This document shows positions 42,819 through 51,529 of a stretch of 64,000 bases of DNA, one piece after another; positions within the stretch are counted from its first letter, which is position 1; every line of letters starts with the position of its first letter. This DNA comes from Chloroflexota bacterium. GTDB taxonomy: Bacteria; Chloroflexota; Anaerolineae; Anaerolineales; Anaerolineaceae. Position numbers and translations under genes: made by a program. The stretch covers positions 1 through 64,000 of the forward strand of contig JAJXZS010000005.1 in NCBI GenBank assembly GCA_021779955.1. The letters are read 5' to 3'. The notes beneath the pieces were generated by a model that saw nothing but the letters and a program-made list of their open reading frames with translations, made no database searches and was not told where the DNA came from.

Positions 42819-42827
42819 AAATGCATC

Positions 42828-43907
42828 ATGTTGTTCGATGCATCATATCCCTACGCACTTCCAGCCCTTCCGCCGGCGGTCAAAATATCCAATACCGATT
42901 TTGGAGACCTTTTGATCAAAGCGCGAGTTGGGCTCGCTGAGCTAAAGGGCGCTTGCGGGCAGCTGCCAAATCCACTACTCTTGATTTCGCCTGCTGTGAT
43001 CCGTGAGTCAGTAGCAAGTTCGAACATCGAGAATATCAACACAACCGTGGCTGAAGTGCTGCAATGGCAGTTGTTTCCTGAATCTGAACGACGCCAGCCG
43101 GATAAGGAAGTCTTGCGCTACCGTGAAGCTCTGATCTGGGGATATGGCCAGCTCGATAGATATCCGCTGAGTTCACGCATTATCACCGGGATTCAGAGTT
43201 CTCTCATTCCGGATGGAAGTGGAGCTTTCAGGCGGGAACAAAATTCCATTGCCAACAACCGGACGCGTGAGATCCGTTATACTCCTCCGCCTGCGAATGA
43301 AATTCCCCGATTGATCTCAAACTGGGAACGGTTCGTGAATGCTGATGATGAAAGCATTGACCCCTTGATTCGCGCCATCATTGCGCATTATCAATTCGAA
43401 GCGATCCACCCTTTCAGAGACGGGAACGGCCGCACAGGGAGGATCCTGCTGGTGCTCCAGCTCGTCCAAAGTAAATTACTTTCATTGCCTGTGCTATACC
43501 TCAGCGGGTATATCAATCGCCATCGCAGCGACTATTACGACCGGCTGCTTGCGGTCACTATCGATGAGGATTGGCATGGCTATATCCAATACATGCTGGA
43601 AGGGATTTGCGACCAGGCATCGGTAACCCAGAAGACCTTTGAAGAAATTCTTGCGCTCTACCGCGAATACCGCGAAAGGCTGCGCAAAGATCACGCTAAA
43701 ATATACAGCACGGAACTCGCAGAAGCTCTTTTTACGTACCCTGTGCTATCACCTACACGGCTGGCCGAAGTGCTCCACAAGCACTACATCACCACCGGCC
43801 GCTATCTTAACCAATTGTCCGATGCAGGCATCCTGACTGCAGCCGTTGTCGGCAAGTATCATCTCTTTGCCAACCACCGCCTGATCAAAATTCTGGAGCA
43901 GGGTTAA
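42828..43907 (+). CDS. Fic-family protein with C-terminal winged helix
   Basis: A 359-residue protein. The N-terminal part carries the inhibitory motif SSNIEN (residues 64-69, S-x3-E-N), which blocks ATP in class II Fic proteins. The Fic core motif HPFRDGNGRTGR is complete, with catalytic His 194. Residues about 285-355 form a winged helix (TRLAEVLHKHYITTGRYLNQLSDAGILTA). Such proteins transfer AMP (or a related group) to a target protein, or remove it. There is no Shine-Dalgarno; ATG 42828 fits a leaderless start. It is next to the reverse transcriptase in an AT-rich patch. Target unknown. Confidence 0.9.
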   Translation: MLFDASYPYALPALPPAVKISNTDFGDLLIKARVGLAELKGACGQLPNPLLLISPAVIRESVASSNIENINTTVAEVLQWQLFPESERRQPDKEVLRYREALIWGYGQLDRYPLSSRIITGIQSSLIPDGSGAFRREQNSIANNRTREIRYTPPPANEIPRLISNWERFVNADDESIDPLIRAIIAHYQFEAIHPFRDGNGRTGRILLVLQLVQSKLLSLPVLYLSGYINRHRSDYYDRLLAVTIDEDWHGYIQYMLEGICDQASVTQKTFEEILALYREYRERLRKDHAKIYSTELAEALFTYPVLSPTRLAEVLHKHYITTGRYLNQLSDAGILTAAVVGKYHLFANHRLIKILEQG

Positions 43908-44290
43908 GAAGAAGATTTCGTTGGAGGAACATGTTTTCTCCTGAACTGGTTTCTGTTGGCTTCTAATTAGTACTTGTGCAGCAAACCCTTGGGTGCACGC
44001 TTGAAAACTAGGCGAAGATCAATTAGGGCCCGCACGAAACTTGAATTATTATGCTTCAAGGCTGCCCTCTATGCATTGTTAAAAATCTCATGATGATGCT
44101 ATAATTTTCCCATACTAAATATTCTTGAGAATCTGAAATAGCTATGACAATCAGGGCGGTGTGGAGCATGCCAATTCACTTTTCGAATAAATATATTATT
44201 GCAGGCTGCAATTCATTTCAAAGCAAAAAACGCTTGATGGGTGTATTTTTGTCCTGCTGAGATTAGCTTCTAAGAGTACGAGGGGAATAT
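43908..44290 (+). ncRNA. Candidate non-coding RNA region and 5' leader of the reverse transcriptase
   Basis: 383 bases with no credible gene. Hairpins: GTGC...GCAC (43976-43998) with an inner ACCC TT GGGT, CTTGAA/TTCAAG (44003-44008 and 44055-44060), and ATTGC AGGCT GCAAT near 44200. A promoter at 44076-44105 would give a leader of about 180 bases ending in GAGGGG before the start codon. Several defence reverse transcriptases use an upstream RNA as template, so this region is the first place to look. The call rests on position and structure only. Confidence 0.35.
44076..44105 (+). promoter_or_regulatory. Promoter of the reverse transcriptase leader
   Basis: TTGTTA (44076-44081), 18 bp, TATAAT (44100-44105). 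Confidence 0.55.
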
Positions 44291-45787
44291 ATGAAGAAAT
44301 TTATTGATCTTGCGTCCGTAGAAGCCAGTAGCCATTTTCTTAAAGGTGCTAGTTACTTCAACTCTGACTTGCCATCATATATAAGCTTTGAACCCATTTT
44401 AGCTGAAGTATCCGTAGTTTTAGGATCGAGCAATTATGCTACATTTCGATCAGCAAAACCAGCGAATTTTTCAGGTGTAAATTACAATTTCTTGTCAAAT
44501 AAAGACGGCAAATTTGCTTGGCGGCCATTGGAATTGATACACCCAGTGATCTATGTATCTCTTGTAAATGCGATTTGCAGTAAGGATAATTGGAGCTTGA
44601 TTAAATCGCGATTCTCCGACTACAAGAGCAATGTTGTTGAGTGTTGTAGCGACCCTGTAATTTCTCTCGATGAAGAAAAGGATGTTGCAAAGCAAATTAC
44701 AAGTTGGTGGCAAAACTTCGAACAGCGATCGTTATGCTATTCATTGGAGTTCAGTCATATTCTTCATACCGATGTAACAGATTGTTATGGCTCTCTTTAC
44801 ACACATAGCATTTCTTGGGCATTACATGGACTAGAAAAATCGAAGAAAAATAAAGGTGACAAAACTCTATTAGGGAACATCATCGATTCACATATTCAAG
44901 AAAGTCGATATGGGCAAACCAATGGCATTTCTCAAGGTTCCGTTCTAATGGACTTTGTAGCTGAGATTGTCCTCGGTTATGTAGATGAACAGATTTCTAT
45001 ATCTCTTAATGACAAAAAGGATTTCAAGATATTAAGATATCGAGATGACTATCGCATATTCGCAAATAGTGATGAGCGTGTTGAAGAAATCTTAAAGACG
45101 ATCAGCCAAAAACTATGGATGGTAGGCATGCGGTTAGCGGTTTCAAAGACTGTATTGAGCAGGAACGTTGTCGAAGGTTCAATTAAACCAGAAAAACTAG
45201 CAGGTATTGATTTGCAGGATTTAGGAGTTGCGAATGCCCAGACTATCCAGAAACAACTTTTGAGATTGCATTCATTTGGACAACGCTTCCCTAACAGCGG
45301 AGCACTTAGACGTCTTGTTAGCGAATTCCACACAAAGATTTCTAAAGAACCTATTACTCTTAACGACCTCGAAGTACAAATTGCCATTGCTACGGACATA
45401 GGATTTGTCTCTCCATCAACATTTCCTGCTATAGCTGGCATTCTGAGCCACCTCATATCAAAGGCTTCTTCTGCAGATAAGGATCGGCTTTGGAACAAAG
45501 TCTGTCAGAAAATGCGGCGTGTGCCATATAATGGCTATCTTGAAATATGGCTGCAGCGCGTAACAAAACCGAAAACACTTGGGATGCAGTTCACTAGTGA
45601 TGAGTATATTTGTAGAATTGTGAATGGCGAACCTATTGACTTATGGGAGAACAGGTGGATTAAAAGCCCAGAACTCAAAGAAGCATTGCATTCATCAAGA
45701 ATATTCGACGAGGCTAAATCTGATGTTGGAGAAGTAATCCAACCTGAAGAAGTTGAACTTTATACAAGAAAAGCTTTGCAGTATTAG
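44291..45787 (+). CDS. Stand-alone reverse transcriptase, defence-associated (DRT/Abi-like) type
   Basis: A 498-residue protein. Catalytic motif A is HTDVTDCYGSLYTHSISWAL (Asp 161); NGISQGSVLMDFVAEI (211-226) is the template-positioning motif B; LRYRDDYRIF (248-257) is motif C with the two Asp at 252-253. TDxxxxYxSIYTHSxxWAL and YRDDYRIF differ from retron and group II intron enzymes (YADD) and fit the unknown-group/abortive-infection RTs. About 240 residues after the palm are helical (FGQRFPNSGALRRLV, NGYLEIWLQRVTKPK), like the alpha-repeat tail of Abi-type RTs. There is no maturase, endonuclease or nitrilase domain. It is AT-rich unlike its neighbours and probably horizontally acquired. The exact class is not assigned. 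Confidence 0.88.
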   Translation: MKKFIDLASVEASSHFLKGASYFNSDLPSYISFEPILAEVSVVLGSSNYATFRSAKPANFSGVNYNFLSNKDGKFAWRPLELIHPVIYVSLVNAICSKDNWSLIKSRFSDYKSNVVECCSDPVISLDEEKDVAKQITSWWQNFEQRSLCYSLEFSHILHTDVTDCYGSLYTHSISWALHGLEKSKKNKGDKTLLGNIIDSHIQESRYGQTNGISQGSVLMDFVAEIVLGYVDEQISISLNDKKDFKILRYRDDYRIFANSDERVEEILKTISQKLWMVGMRLAVSKTVLSRNVVEGSIKPEKLAGIDLQDLGVANAQTIQKQLLRLHSFGQRFPNSGALRRLVSEFHTKISKEPITLNDLEVQIAIATDIGFVSPSTFPAIAGILSHLISKASSADKDRLWNKVCQKMRRVPYNGYLEIWLQRVTKPKTLGMQFTSDEYICRIVNGEPIDLWENRWIKSPELKEALHSSRIFDEAKSDVGEVIQPEEVELYTRKALQY

Positions 45788-45790
45788 ATG

Positions 45791-45865
45791 CAAAACCAAA
45801 ATCTGTAGCATATAGGCAATCGAGGCATCTATCTTTAAATAGCTAAAGGTAATTATTTGGTTTTG
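45791..45865 (+). ncRNA. Structured element directly after the reverse transcriptase
   Basis: A perfect 10-bp inverted repeat, CAAAACCAAA (45791-45800) with TTTGGTTTTG (45856-45865), encloses 55 bases. Inside, TAGC/GCTA and CTAT/ATAG can pair, giving a branched fold of about 75 nt that begins four bases after the RT stop. It may be a terminator, a processing signal or an RNA partner. No T run follows. Confidence 0.4.
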
Positions 45866-45999
45866 GTCCTGAAAGGAATATAACCTGGGACGTGATTAGC
45901 CTACCCCGCATTAACATAAAGTATCTTTATGGCTTCCACTAAAATTCGTCAGGTTATCCTCTCAATTCGGATTATATGTCTCAATCATTAAATAGTAAG

Positions 46000-46072
46000 T
46001 GCCCCCAACCAGATTCGAACTGGTGTTTTGGCCTTGAGAGGGCCACGTCCTGGGCCACTAGACAATGGGGGC
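46000..46072 (-). tRNA. tRNA-Glu (anticodon CTC)
   Basis: On the minus strand, acceptor GCCCCCA pairs with TGGGGGC. The D arm reads GTCTAGTGGCCCAGGAC, typical of tRNA-Glu, the anticodon loop is CTCTCAA (anticodon CTC), and the T arm is CCAGTTCGAATCTGG. Discriminator A; CCA is not encoded. It bounds the right side of the AT-rich accessory patch. Confidence 0.95.
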
Positions 46073-46161
46073 GTCTGAGTTCCAAAATTCTATCATGCCT
46101 CCCATTCACTGTCAACGAATTCGCCTATTCCCAAACCTTTCGTATAGATATATAATTGTAT

Positions 46162-46190
46162 TTGACTTGCTTTCCCACTAGTGCTATCAT
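46162..46190 (+). promoter_or_regulatory. Promoter of the yacL-like gene
   Basis: TTGACT (46162-46167), 17 bp, TATCAT (46185-46190). Confidence 0.65.
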
Positions 46191-46254
46191 TTTTGTACCT
46201 GGCAATCATCAATTTTCATCCAGCACCTTAACATGCACTTATTGGAGTTATTTT

Positions 46255-47349
46255 ATGAGCACTGAAACTATTTTTCGCCTCCTGGGCGCGATCATTCTTA
46301 CCATCGTTGGAATGATTTGGGGTCAGCAGCTTGGCATTTCCGCCAATCAAAATCCCCTCCCCGGCACGCTCTCCGTCGAACAATACACTTTCGCGGTCGG
46401 ACTGGTCGGCGCCCTGATCGGGTTGATCGTCACTCCCTACTTTACCACCCGCCCTGCTCGGTTGTTAAGAGATGTTTTCAAAAGGGTTTCTGCGCAAACC
46501 CTCTTTTCGGGTTTAATCGGCGCCATCGCAGGCCTTATCATCGCGGCGCTGCTGGCGTATCCACTATCCCTGTTACCCACCCCCTTTGGACAGGTCATGC
46601 CATTCCTGGCAGTGATCTTCTTTGGCTATACCGGCATGGCACTCTTCGTCATGCGCCAGGGCGATTTCGTGGGCGTCTTGTCCGCGTTGCGCGGAAACGG
46701 CGGTACCACCAAAGAGAACCAGGCCAGCGCCTGGTCTGAGCGCACCATTCTGCTCGATACCAGTGTGATCATCGACGGCCGCATCGCCGATATTTCGCGC
46801 ACAGGCTTTCTCCCCGGATCGCTCCTGATTCCCAGGTTCGTGCTCAATGAACTTCAATACATTGCCGATTCCCCGGACGCGATGCGCAGGCAGCGTGGCA
46901 GGCGCGGCATGGAAGTGCTCGCTTCTCTCCAAAAGGAACCCACCATTCCCGTCCGCATCTCCGACATCGACGTTGAAGGCGTGCGCGAGGTGGATGACAA
47001 GCTGGTCGTCCTGGCCAGGCAGCTCAAGTGCCCCATCCTTACCAATGACTACAATCTCAACCGTGTGGCCGAGCTCCAGGGCGTGATCGTGCTCAACGTC
47101 AATGAACTGGCAAATGCAGTAAAATCAGTCTTGCTTCCCGGCGAGGTGATGACGGTGCATGTCATCCAGGAAGGCCGCGAGTCGGGCCAGGGGGTTGGCT
47201 ATATGGATGATGGCACCATGGTCGTTGTCGAAAACGGCAGAGAATACATGGACCGCGAGATTACTGTGATGGTCACCAAAGTGCTGCAGACAGCCGCAGG
47301 GCGCATGATCTTCGCGAGGCCGGAAGAATCGAATGGTTCGGATCATTAG
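46255..47349 (+). CDS. YacL-like membrane-anchored PIN-TRAM RNase
   Basis: About 364 residues. Four N-terminal membrane helices (up to about residue 140) are followed by a PIN nuclease domain with acidic residues in place: ILLDTSVIIDGRIADI, RFVLNELQYIAD, VREVDDKLVVLAR and ILTNDYNLN. A C-terminal TRAM domain follows (LPGEVMTVHVIQEGRESGQGVGYMDDGTMVVV). Start ATG 46255 has GGAG upstream; an earlier in-frame start lies at or before the promoter. It precedes cysS and rlmB, the same neighbourhood as Firmicutes yacL. It probably cleaves RNA at the membrane. Confidence 0.9.
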   Translation: MSTETIFRLLGAIILTIVGMIWGQQLGISANQNPLPGTLSVEQYTFAVGLVGALIGLIVTPYFTTRPARLLRDVFKRVSAQTLFSGLIGAIAGLIIAALLAYPLSLLPTPFGQVMPFLAVIFFGYTGMALFVMRQGDFVGVLSALRGNGGTTKENQASAWSERTILLDTSVIIDGRIADISRTGFLPGSLLIPRFVLNELQYIADSPDAMRRQRGRRGMEVLASLQKEPTIPVRISDIDVEGVREVDDKLVVLARQLKCPILTNDYNLNRVAELQGVIVLNVNELANAVKSVLLPGEVMTVHVIQEGRESGQGVGYMDDGTMVVVENGREYMDREITVMVTKVLQTAAGRMIFARPEESNGSDH

Positions 47350-47361
47350 AGGAGTAGTGGC

Positions 47362-48762
47362 ATGACATTGAAGGTATACAACACGTTAGGCCGCAAGAAA
47401 GAGGAATTCAAGACCCTGCATTCGGGCAAGGTTTCCATGTACGTCTGCGGTCCCACCGTCTACTCCAAGGCGCATATCGGTCATGCGATGAGCGCGCTCG
47501 TTTTTGATATCATCCGCCGCTACCTCGAATATCGCGGTTACGAGGTGCGCCACGTCATGAATTTTACCGATGTGGACGACAAGATTATCCTGCGCGCGAA
47601 GAAAATGGGCGTCGACCCCTTTGCCCTGGGTGAAGGGTACATTCACGAATTTGAACAGCATCTCAAGGATTTCAAAATCCTGCCTGCCACGGTCAACCCG
47701 CGTGCGACTCACGAAATGCCCGAGATTATCGAAATGATCCAGGGGCTCGTCGACAAGGGCTATGCCTACCAGGTCGATGGCGATGTCTACTTCCGTGTTG
47801 AGAAAGATGCCCATTACGGCAAGCTCTCAGGTCGCAAGCTCGACGACATGCAGGCCGGCGCGCGCGTCGACGTGGACGAGCGCAAGGAAAACCCCATGGA
47901 CTTTGCCCTCTGGAAGGCTGCCAAGCCGGGTGAACCTGCCTGGGAATCGCCGTGGGGCAGCGGCCGTCCGGGTTGGCACATTGAATGCTCGGCGATGAAC
48001 CTGGCGTATCTTGGCGAGCAGATCGATATCCATGGCGGCGGAAACGACCTCATCTTCCCGCACCACGAGAACGAGATTGCCCAGACCGAAAGCTTCACGG
48101 GCAAACCCTTTGCCCGATATTGGATCCACAACGGTATGCTGCAGTTGATGGGCGAGAAAATGTCCAAGTCGATCGGCAACCTGGTGACCATCGAGGAATT
48201 CCTCTCGCTTCACTCGCCGGATGTTCTGCGCATGCTCGTGCTGAACTCCGGGTATCGCAACCCGCTCTCCTATTCCGAAAGCATCCTCGATCAGGTCGAA
48301 AGCGGGCTCGAACGCCTGCGTGGAGGGATGAAGTGCCAGCTTCCAGGTGCCAAAGGCGCTTCCGAACAATGCCTGAAAGATCTTGCCGCGGGGATCGAGA
48401 GGGTTAAGACCGGATTTGTCGAAGCCATGGACGATGATTTCAACACGGCAGGCGCGCTGGGTGGACTTTTCGACTTCGTCAAAGTGATCAACCAGGCTCG
48501 CGCCGAAGGTGCGACAGACGCCGAGCTTAAATCTGCCCGTGCAACTCTCTGCGAACTCACGTCGGTTCTCGGTCTCACGCTCGAAAAAGAGAAAACCGGA
48601 TCAGCCCAGTTGGACGGAGTTGTGGACCTGCTTATCGAAATTCGCCGTGACTTGCGCGCCAACAAACTCTGGGTGCTTTCGGATAAGATTCGCGACCGCC
48701 TGGCTGCCATGGGCATACTTCTCGAAGACAGCAAAGAAGGCACATCCTGGCGCTGGCAGTGA
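47362..48762 (+). CDS. cysS: Cysteinyl-tRNA synthetase
   Basis: A 466-residue class I synthetase of usual length. VCGPTVYSKAHIGHAMSALVFD holds the zinc Cys and the HIGH motif (38-41). GWHIECSAMN and GGNDLIFPHHENEIAQ hold the remaining zinc ligands and active-site residues. KMSKSIGN (about 267-274) is the KMSKS loop. The variant YSKAHIGHAMSALVF instead of the common YDxAHIGHARTxVxF marks an unusual subgroup but leaves catalytic residues intact. It follows the PIN-TRAM gene by 12 bases and precedes rlmB by 7. Confidence 0.97.
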   Translation: MTLKVYNTLGRKKEEFKTLHSGKVSMYVCGPTVYSKAHIGHAMSALVFDIIRRYLEYRGYEVRHVMNFTDVDDKIILRAKKMGVDPFALGEGYIHEFEQHLKDFKILPATVNPRATHEMPEIIEMIQGLVDKGYAYQVDGDVYFRVEKDAHYGKLSGRKLDDMQAGARVDVDERKENPMDFALWKAAKPGEPAWESPWGSGRPGWHIECSAMNLAYLGEQIDIHGGGNDLIFPHHENEIAQTESFTGKPFARYWIHNGMLQLMGEKMSKSIGNLVTIEEFLSLHSPDVLRMLVLNSGYRNPLSYSESILDQVESGLERLRGGMKCQLPGAKGASEQCLKDLAAGIERVKTGFVEAMDDDFNTAGALGGLFDFVKVINQARAEGATDAELKSARATLCELTSVLGLTLEKEKTGSAQLDGVVDLLIEIRRDLRANKLWVLSDKIRDRLAAMGILLEDSKEGTSWRWQ

Positions 48763-48769
48763 GGGCTCA

Positions 48770-49531
48770 TTGAAAGAATGGATCATCGGGCGAAATCCCG
48801 TCATTGAAGTGCTTCAGGCGAAACGCAGAGATGTGTTTCGCCTCCTTGTTGCCTCGGGCGTTGACGAGAAGGGGCGCGTCCACGAGATCATGTCGCTTGC
48901 CGCGAGCCGCAAGATACCCATCGAGCGCGTTCCGCGCGAAAGGCTGATCCCCATGGGTGAGAATCCACAGGGGGTTGCGCTTGAGGTCAGCGCGTATCCT
49001 TACGCCGACCTGGCAGACATTTTCGAGCGCGCTGCAGAACGCAAGGAAGATCTTTTTATCCTCATTCTCGACATCATCCAAAACCCCCAAAACCTGGGCA
49101 CCCTGCTGCGAACGGCTGAAGCTGCAGGCGTCCACGGTGTGATCATCCCCCTGCGCCGCGCCGCAGACGTAACCCCCGCGGTCGTTTCGGCATCTGCAGG
49201 CGCCAGCGAGCATATGCTCATCATTCAAGAGAACCTCGTCCGCGCCATCGACACGCTCAAGAAACACGATGTGTGGGTCGTTGGCCTGGAGGGCAGTGAA
49301 GAAGCCAGACCGATTGAGGAAGTTCCTCTCACCGGGCCGCTGGCGTTGGTGGTCGGCAATGAAGGCGAGGGGATGCGCCTGCTGGTGCGCGAATCCTGCG
49401 ATTTCCTTCTCAAGCTGCCAATGCACGGCCGCATCGAATCGCTCAATGCCGCCGTCGCAGGCTCCATCGTCATCTATCAGGTGGTTTTAGCCCGCCAAAA
49501 ACAATCTCCCTCCCCGCAGGAGATGCCTTGA
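48770..49531 (+). CDS. rlmB: 23S rRNA 2'-O-guanosine methyltransferase (RlmB/TrmH family)
   Basis: About 253 residues. The N-terminal substrate-binding domain begins KEWIIGRNPVIEVLQAK. The SPOUT knot carries LDIIQNPQNLGTLLRTAEAAGVHGVIIP, LVVGNEGEGMRLLV and PMHGRIESLNAAVAGSIVIYQ. It uses SAM to methylate a ribose in 23S rRNA. The start is TTG 48770, with GAGGG four bases upstream; earlier readings overlap cysS. Position after cysS matches the common bacterial order. Confidence 0.94.
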   Translation: MKEWIIGRNPVIEVLQAKRRDVFRLLVASGVDEKGRVHEIMSLAASRKIPIERVPRERLIPMGENPQGVALEVSAYPYADLADIFERAAERKEDLFILILDIIQNPQNLGTLLRTAEAAGVHGVIIPLRRAADVTPAVVSASAGASEHMLIIQENLVRAIDTLKKHDVWVVGLEGSEEARPIEEVPLTGPLALVVGNEGEGMRLLVRESCDFLLKLPMHGRIESLNAAVAGSIVIYQVVLARQKQSPSPQEMP

Positions 49532-49596
49532 CCTGGTATTTCGTCCTGCCCAATCCTTGCCTGTTGAGTGGTTTGCCATCCTCAGCTTTTCGCCAA

Positions 49597-49626
49597 TCAT
49601 CCTGAGCGCAGCGAAGGATCTTCAAC
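49597..49626. repeat. Single copy of a dispersed CATCCTGAGCGCAGCGAAGG repeat
   Basis: ATCATCCTGAGCGCAGCGAA followed by GGATCTTCAA matches the inverted ends of the element at 53157-53272. Confidence 0.6.
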
Positions 49627-49666
49627 TTGCTCTTATACACCCCTTCACCCTGCCCCCATTCACTGT

Positions 49667-49716
49667 AAAAAAAACCACCCGAGTGAACATCTCAAAAATC
49701 GTCCCTTCGGGTGGTT
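49667..49716 (-). terminator. Terminator of the serS/DUF456 transcript
   Basis: On the minus strand, AACCACCCGA (49716-49707) pairs with TCGGGTGGTT (49682-49673), followed by a run of eight T (49674-49667). The loop is 24 bases. Confidence 0.75.
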
Positions 49717-49731
49717 AGTATCTTCACGCCC

Positions 49732-50235
49732 CTATCGGATGAGCAGCATCCACACCACCCATAGCCCGATCATCACTACTCCAATGAAGAAGCGGATGAT
49801 CATCGCCAGGCCGCAGCCCCTCAAAATCCCTCCGGTGGACCTCAACCCTGCTTCAAAATCCCGGTTACGAATCCATTCCACTGTGAGGATGCCCACCACA
49901 GCGGCAATGATCCCGCCGAATGGCGGCAGCAAGATTGTCCCCGTGATGCCAGCCGCGATCGCGACTGCGATCGAGATCCACGATGCACCGGACTTGTGCG
50001 CCTCTCTGCCCATCATCACGTTGTCGATGATGTTCCCGCCGATCATCAATAGGGTGATCACGCCAAAGATGATCCCTGTAGGTAGGGTGAACCCTTTGAC
50101 GATTCCGAAAGTCAAAATCGCGATCCAGATGATCGTCAGGCCGGGCACGATGTACAGGAAAAGGCTGAACAATCCGATCGCCATGATCACGGCCAGCACA
50201 GGCACGAACCACGAGGAATTCGCGATGGCTTCCAT
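49732..50235 (-). CDS. DUF456 family membrane protein
   Basis: About 167 residues with five hydrophobic helices. The DUF456 pattern is clear: GLFSLFLYIVPGLTIIWIAILTFGI, GNIIDNVMMGREAHKSGASW and a Gly-rich TGTILLPPFGGIIAAVVG with GILTVEWIRNRDFEAGLRST. I prefer the start at ATG 50235, just after the serS stop, over ATG 50268 inside serS. It is probably co-transcribed with serS. Function unknown. Confidence 0.8.
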   Translation of the reverse strand: MEAIANSSWFVPVLAVIMAIGLFSLFLYIVPGLTIIWIAILTFGIVKGFTLPTGIIFGVITLLMIGGNIIDNVMMGREAHKSGASWISIAVAIAAGITGTILLPPFGGIIAAVVGILTVEWIRNRDFEAGLRSTGGILRGCGLAMIIRFFIGVVMIGLWVVWMLLIR

Positions 50236-50237
50236 CT

Positions 50238-51506
50238 CTACTTGATCACTTCCACTCCGCCCATCCACGGCCGGAGCACCTCGGGCACCACGATCGAGCC
50301 GTCAGCCTGCTGATTGTTTTCGAGTACCGCGATCAGCGTTCTTGGCAAGCCCAGGCCCGAGCCGTTCAGGGTGTGAACCAGCCGGGGTTTGCCGCCTTCT
50401 GCAGGCTTGTAACGGATGTTCGCACGCCTTGCCTGGAAATCGCCGACATTTGACACTGACGACACCTCGAGCCATTCGTCCTGGCCTGCAGCCCAAACCT
50501 CGACGTCGTAGGTGATCTTTGCGTTGAATCCCAGGTCGCCGGTGCACAGGCGTTTGATGCGATAGGGCAGGCCGAGTCCTTTACAGGTGGCTTCGGCATC
50601 GCCAAGCATCTTCTCGAGCTCCTTATCCGACTCCTCTGGCTTCGCATAGATATACATTTCAACCTTGTCGAATTGGTGGCCGCGTTTGATTCCGCGCACA
50701 TCTCGCCCTGCGCTCATCTTCTCGCGCCTGAAACATGGCGTATAGGCCGTGTAGCGCATCGGCAGCGTTTCTTCATCGAGGATTTCATCCCGGTACATCC
50801 CTGTCAGCGGAACCTCTGCTGTGGGCACCCACCAGTAGTCTTCCTCGGCGTCGTGGTACAGATTATCGACGAACTTGGGCAGTTGGCCGGAGGCAAACAA
50901 CGTTTCGGACTTTACCATGAAGGGTGTGTAGCGTTCTTCGTATCCCTGCTGGTTATGCAGTGCCAGCATCCACGAGATCAGCGCCCGCTCCAGCCTGGCA
51001 CCCAACCCGTTGAGGATATAGAATCGTGTCCCGGTCAGCTTCACCCCCCGGTCGAAGTCGATGATGTTCAGCTTCGTCCCCAGGTCCCAATGCGGCAGGG
51101 GAGTGAAGTCGAAATGCGGAACTTCGCCTTCGTATCTCAAGACCACATTCTCGCTGTCGTCCTTGCCGTACGGCGTGCTCGGATCTGGCAGGTTGGGGAT
51201 GGACGCCACCACGTACTTCAGCTTCTCGTCGACCTCGCGCACCCGATCGTCCAACCTGGCGATTTCGTCGCCGACCACGCGCATGGCGTCGATCTTCTGT
51301 TGGCGTTCGGCCGGATCTTTGAGCTTGCTGATTTCCTTGCTGACGGCGTTGCGCTCAGCCTTGAGCTTTTCCACCTGGTTCAGCAGGCTGCGGCGCTCTG
51401 CATCCAGCTTCAGCACTTCGTCCACCGGCACATCGTCCATTTGACGATCCCGCAGCGCCTTCTTCACGAGCTCAGGGTTTTCACGAATGAGATTGAGATC
51501 GAGCAT
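50238..51506 (-). CDS. serS: Seryl-tRNA synthetase
   Basis: A 422-residue class II synthetase that charges tRNA-Ser (and tRNA-Sec). The N-terminal coiled-coil arm is clear ([28 protein letters not shown]). Motif 2 is [29 protein letters not shown], and motif 3 is [19 protein letters not shown]. Length is normal. It is preceded by a T-box leader with a probable serine (UCC) specifier and a consensus promoter, so expression should rise when tRNA-Ser is uncharged. Confidence 0.97.
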   Translation of the reverse strand: MLDLNLIRENPELVKKALRDRQMDDVPVDEVLKLDAERRSLLNQVEKLKAERNAVSKEISKLKDPAERQQKIDAMRVVGDEIARLDDRVREVDEKLKYVVASIPNLPDPSTPYGKDDSENVVLRYEGEVPHFDFTPLPHWDLGTKLNIIDFDRGVKLTGTRFYILNGLGARLERALISWMLALHNQQGYEERYTPFMVKSETLFASGQLPKFVDNLYHDAEEDYWWVPTAEVPLTGMYRDEILDEETLPMRYTAYTPCFRREKMSAGRDVRGIKRGHQFDKVEMYIYAKPEESDKELEKMLGDAEATCKGLGLPYRIKRLCTGDLGFNAKITYDVEVWAAGQDEWLEVSSVSNVGDFQARRANIRYKPAEGGKPRLVHTLNGSGLGLPRTLIAVLENNQQADGSIVVPEVLRPWMGGVEVIK

Positions 51507-51529
51507 CTTGCACCTCTCTTGAGAAATAA

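Noticed and set aside
43931-43966. 11-codon frame with GGAGG just after the Fic gene
   Set aside because: The spacing is short and nothing else supports translation; it is kept within the candidate RNA region.
46000-46072. tRNA-Glu as the attachment site of the RT patch
   Set aside because: No direct repeat of the tRNA 3' end and no integrase were found on the other side of the patch.
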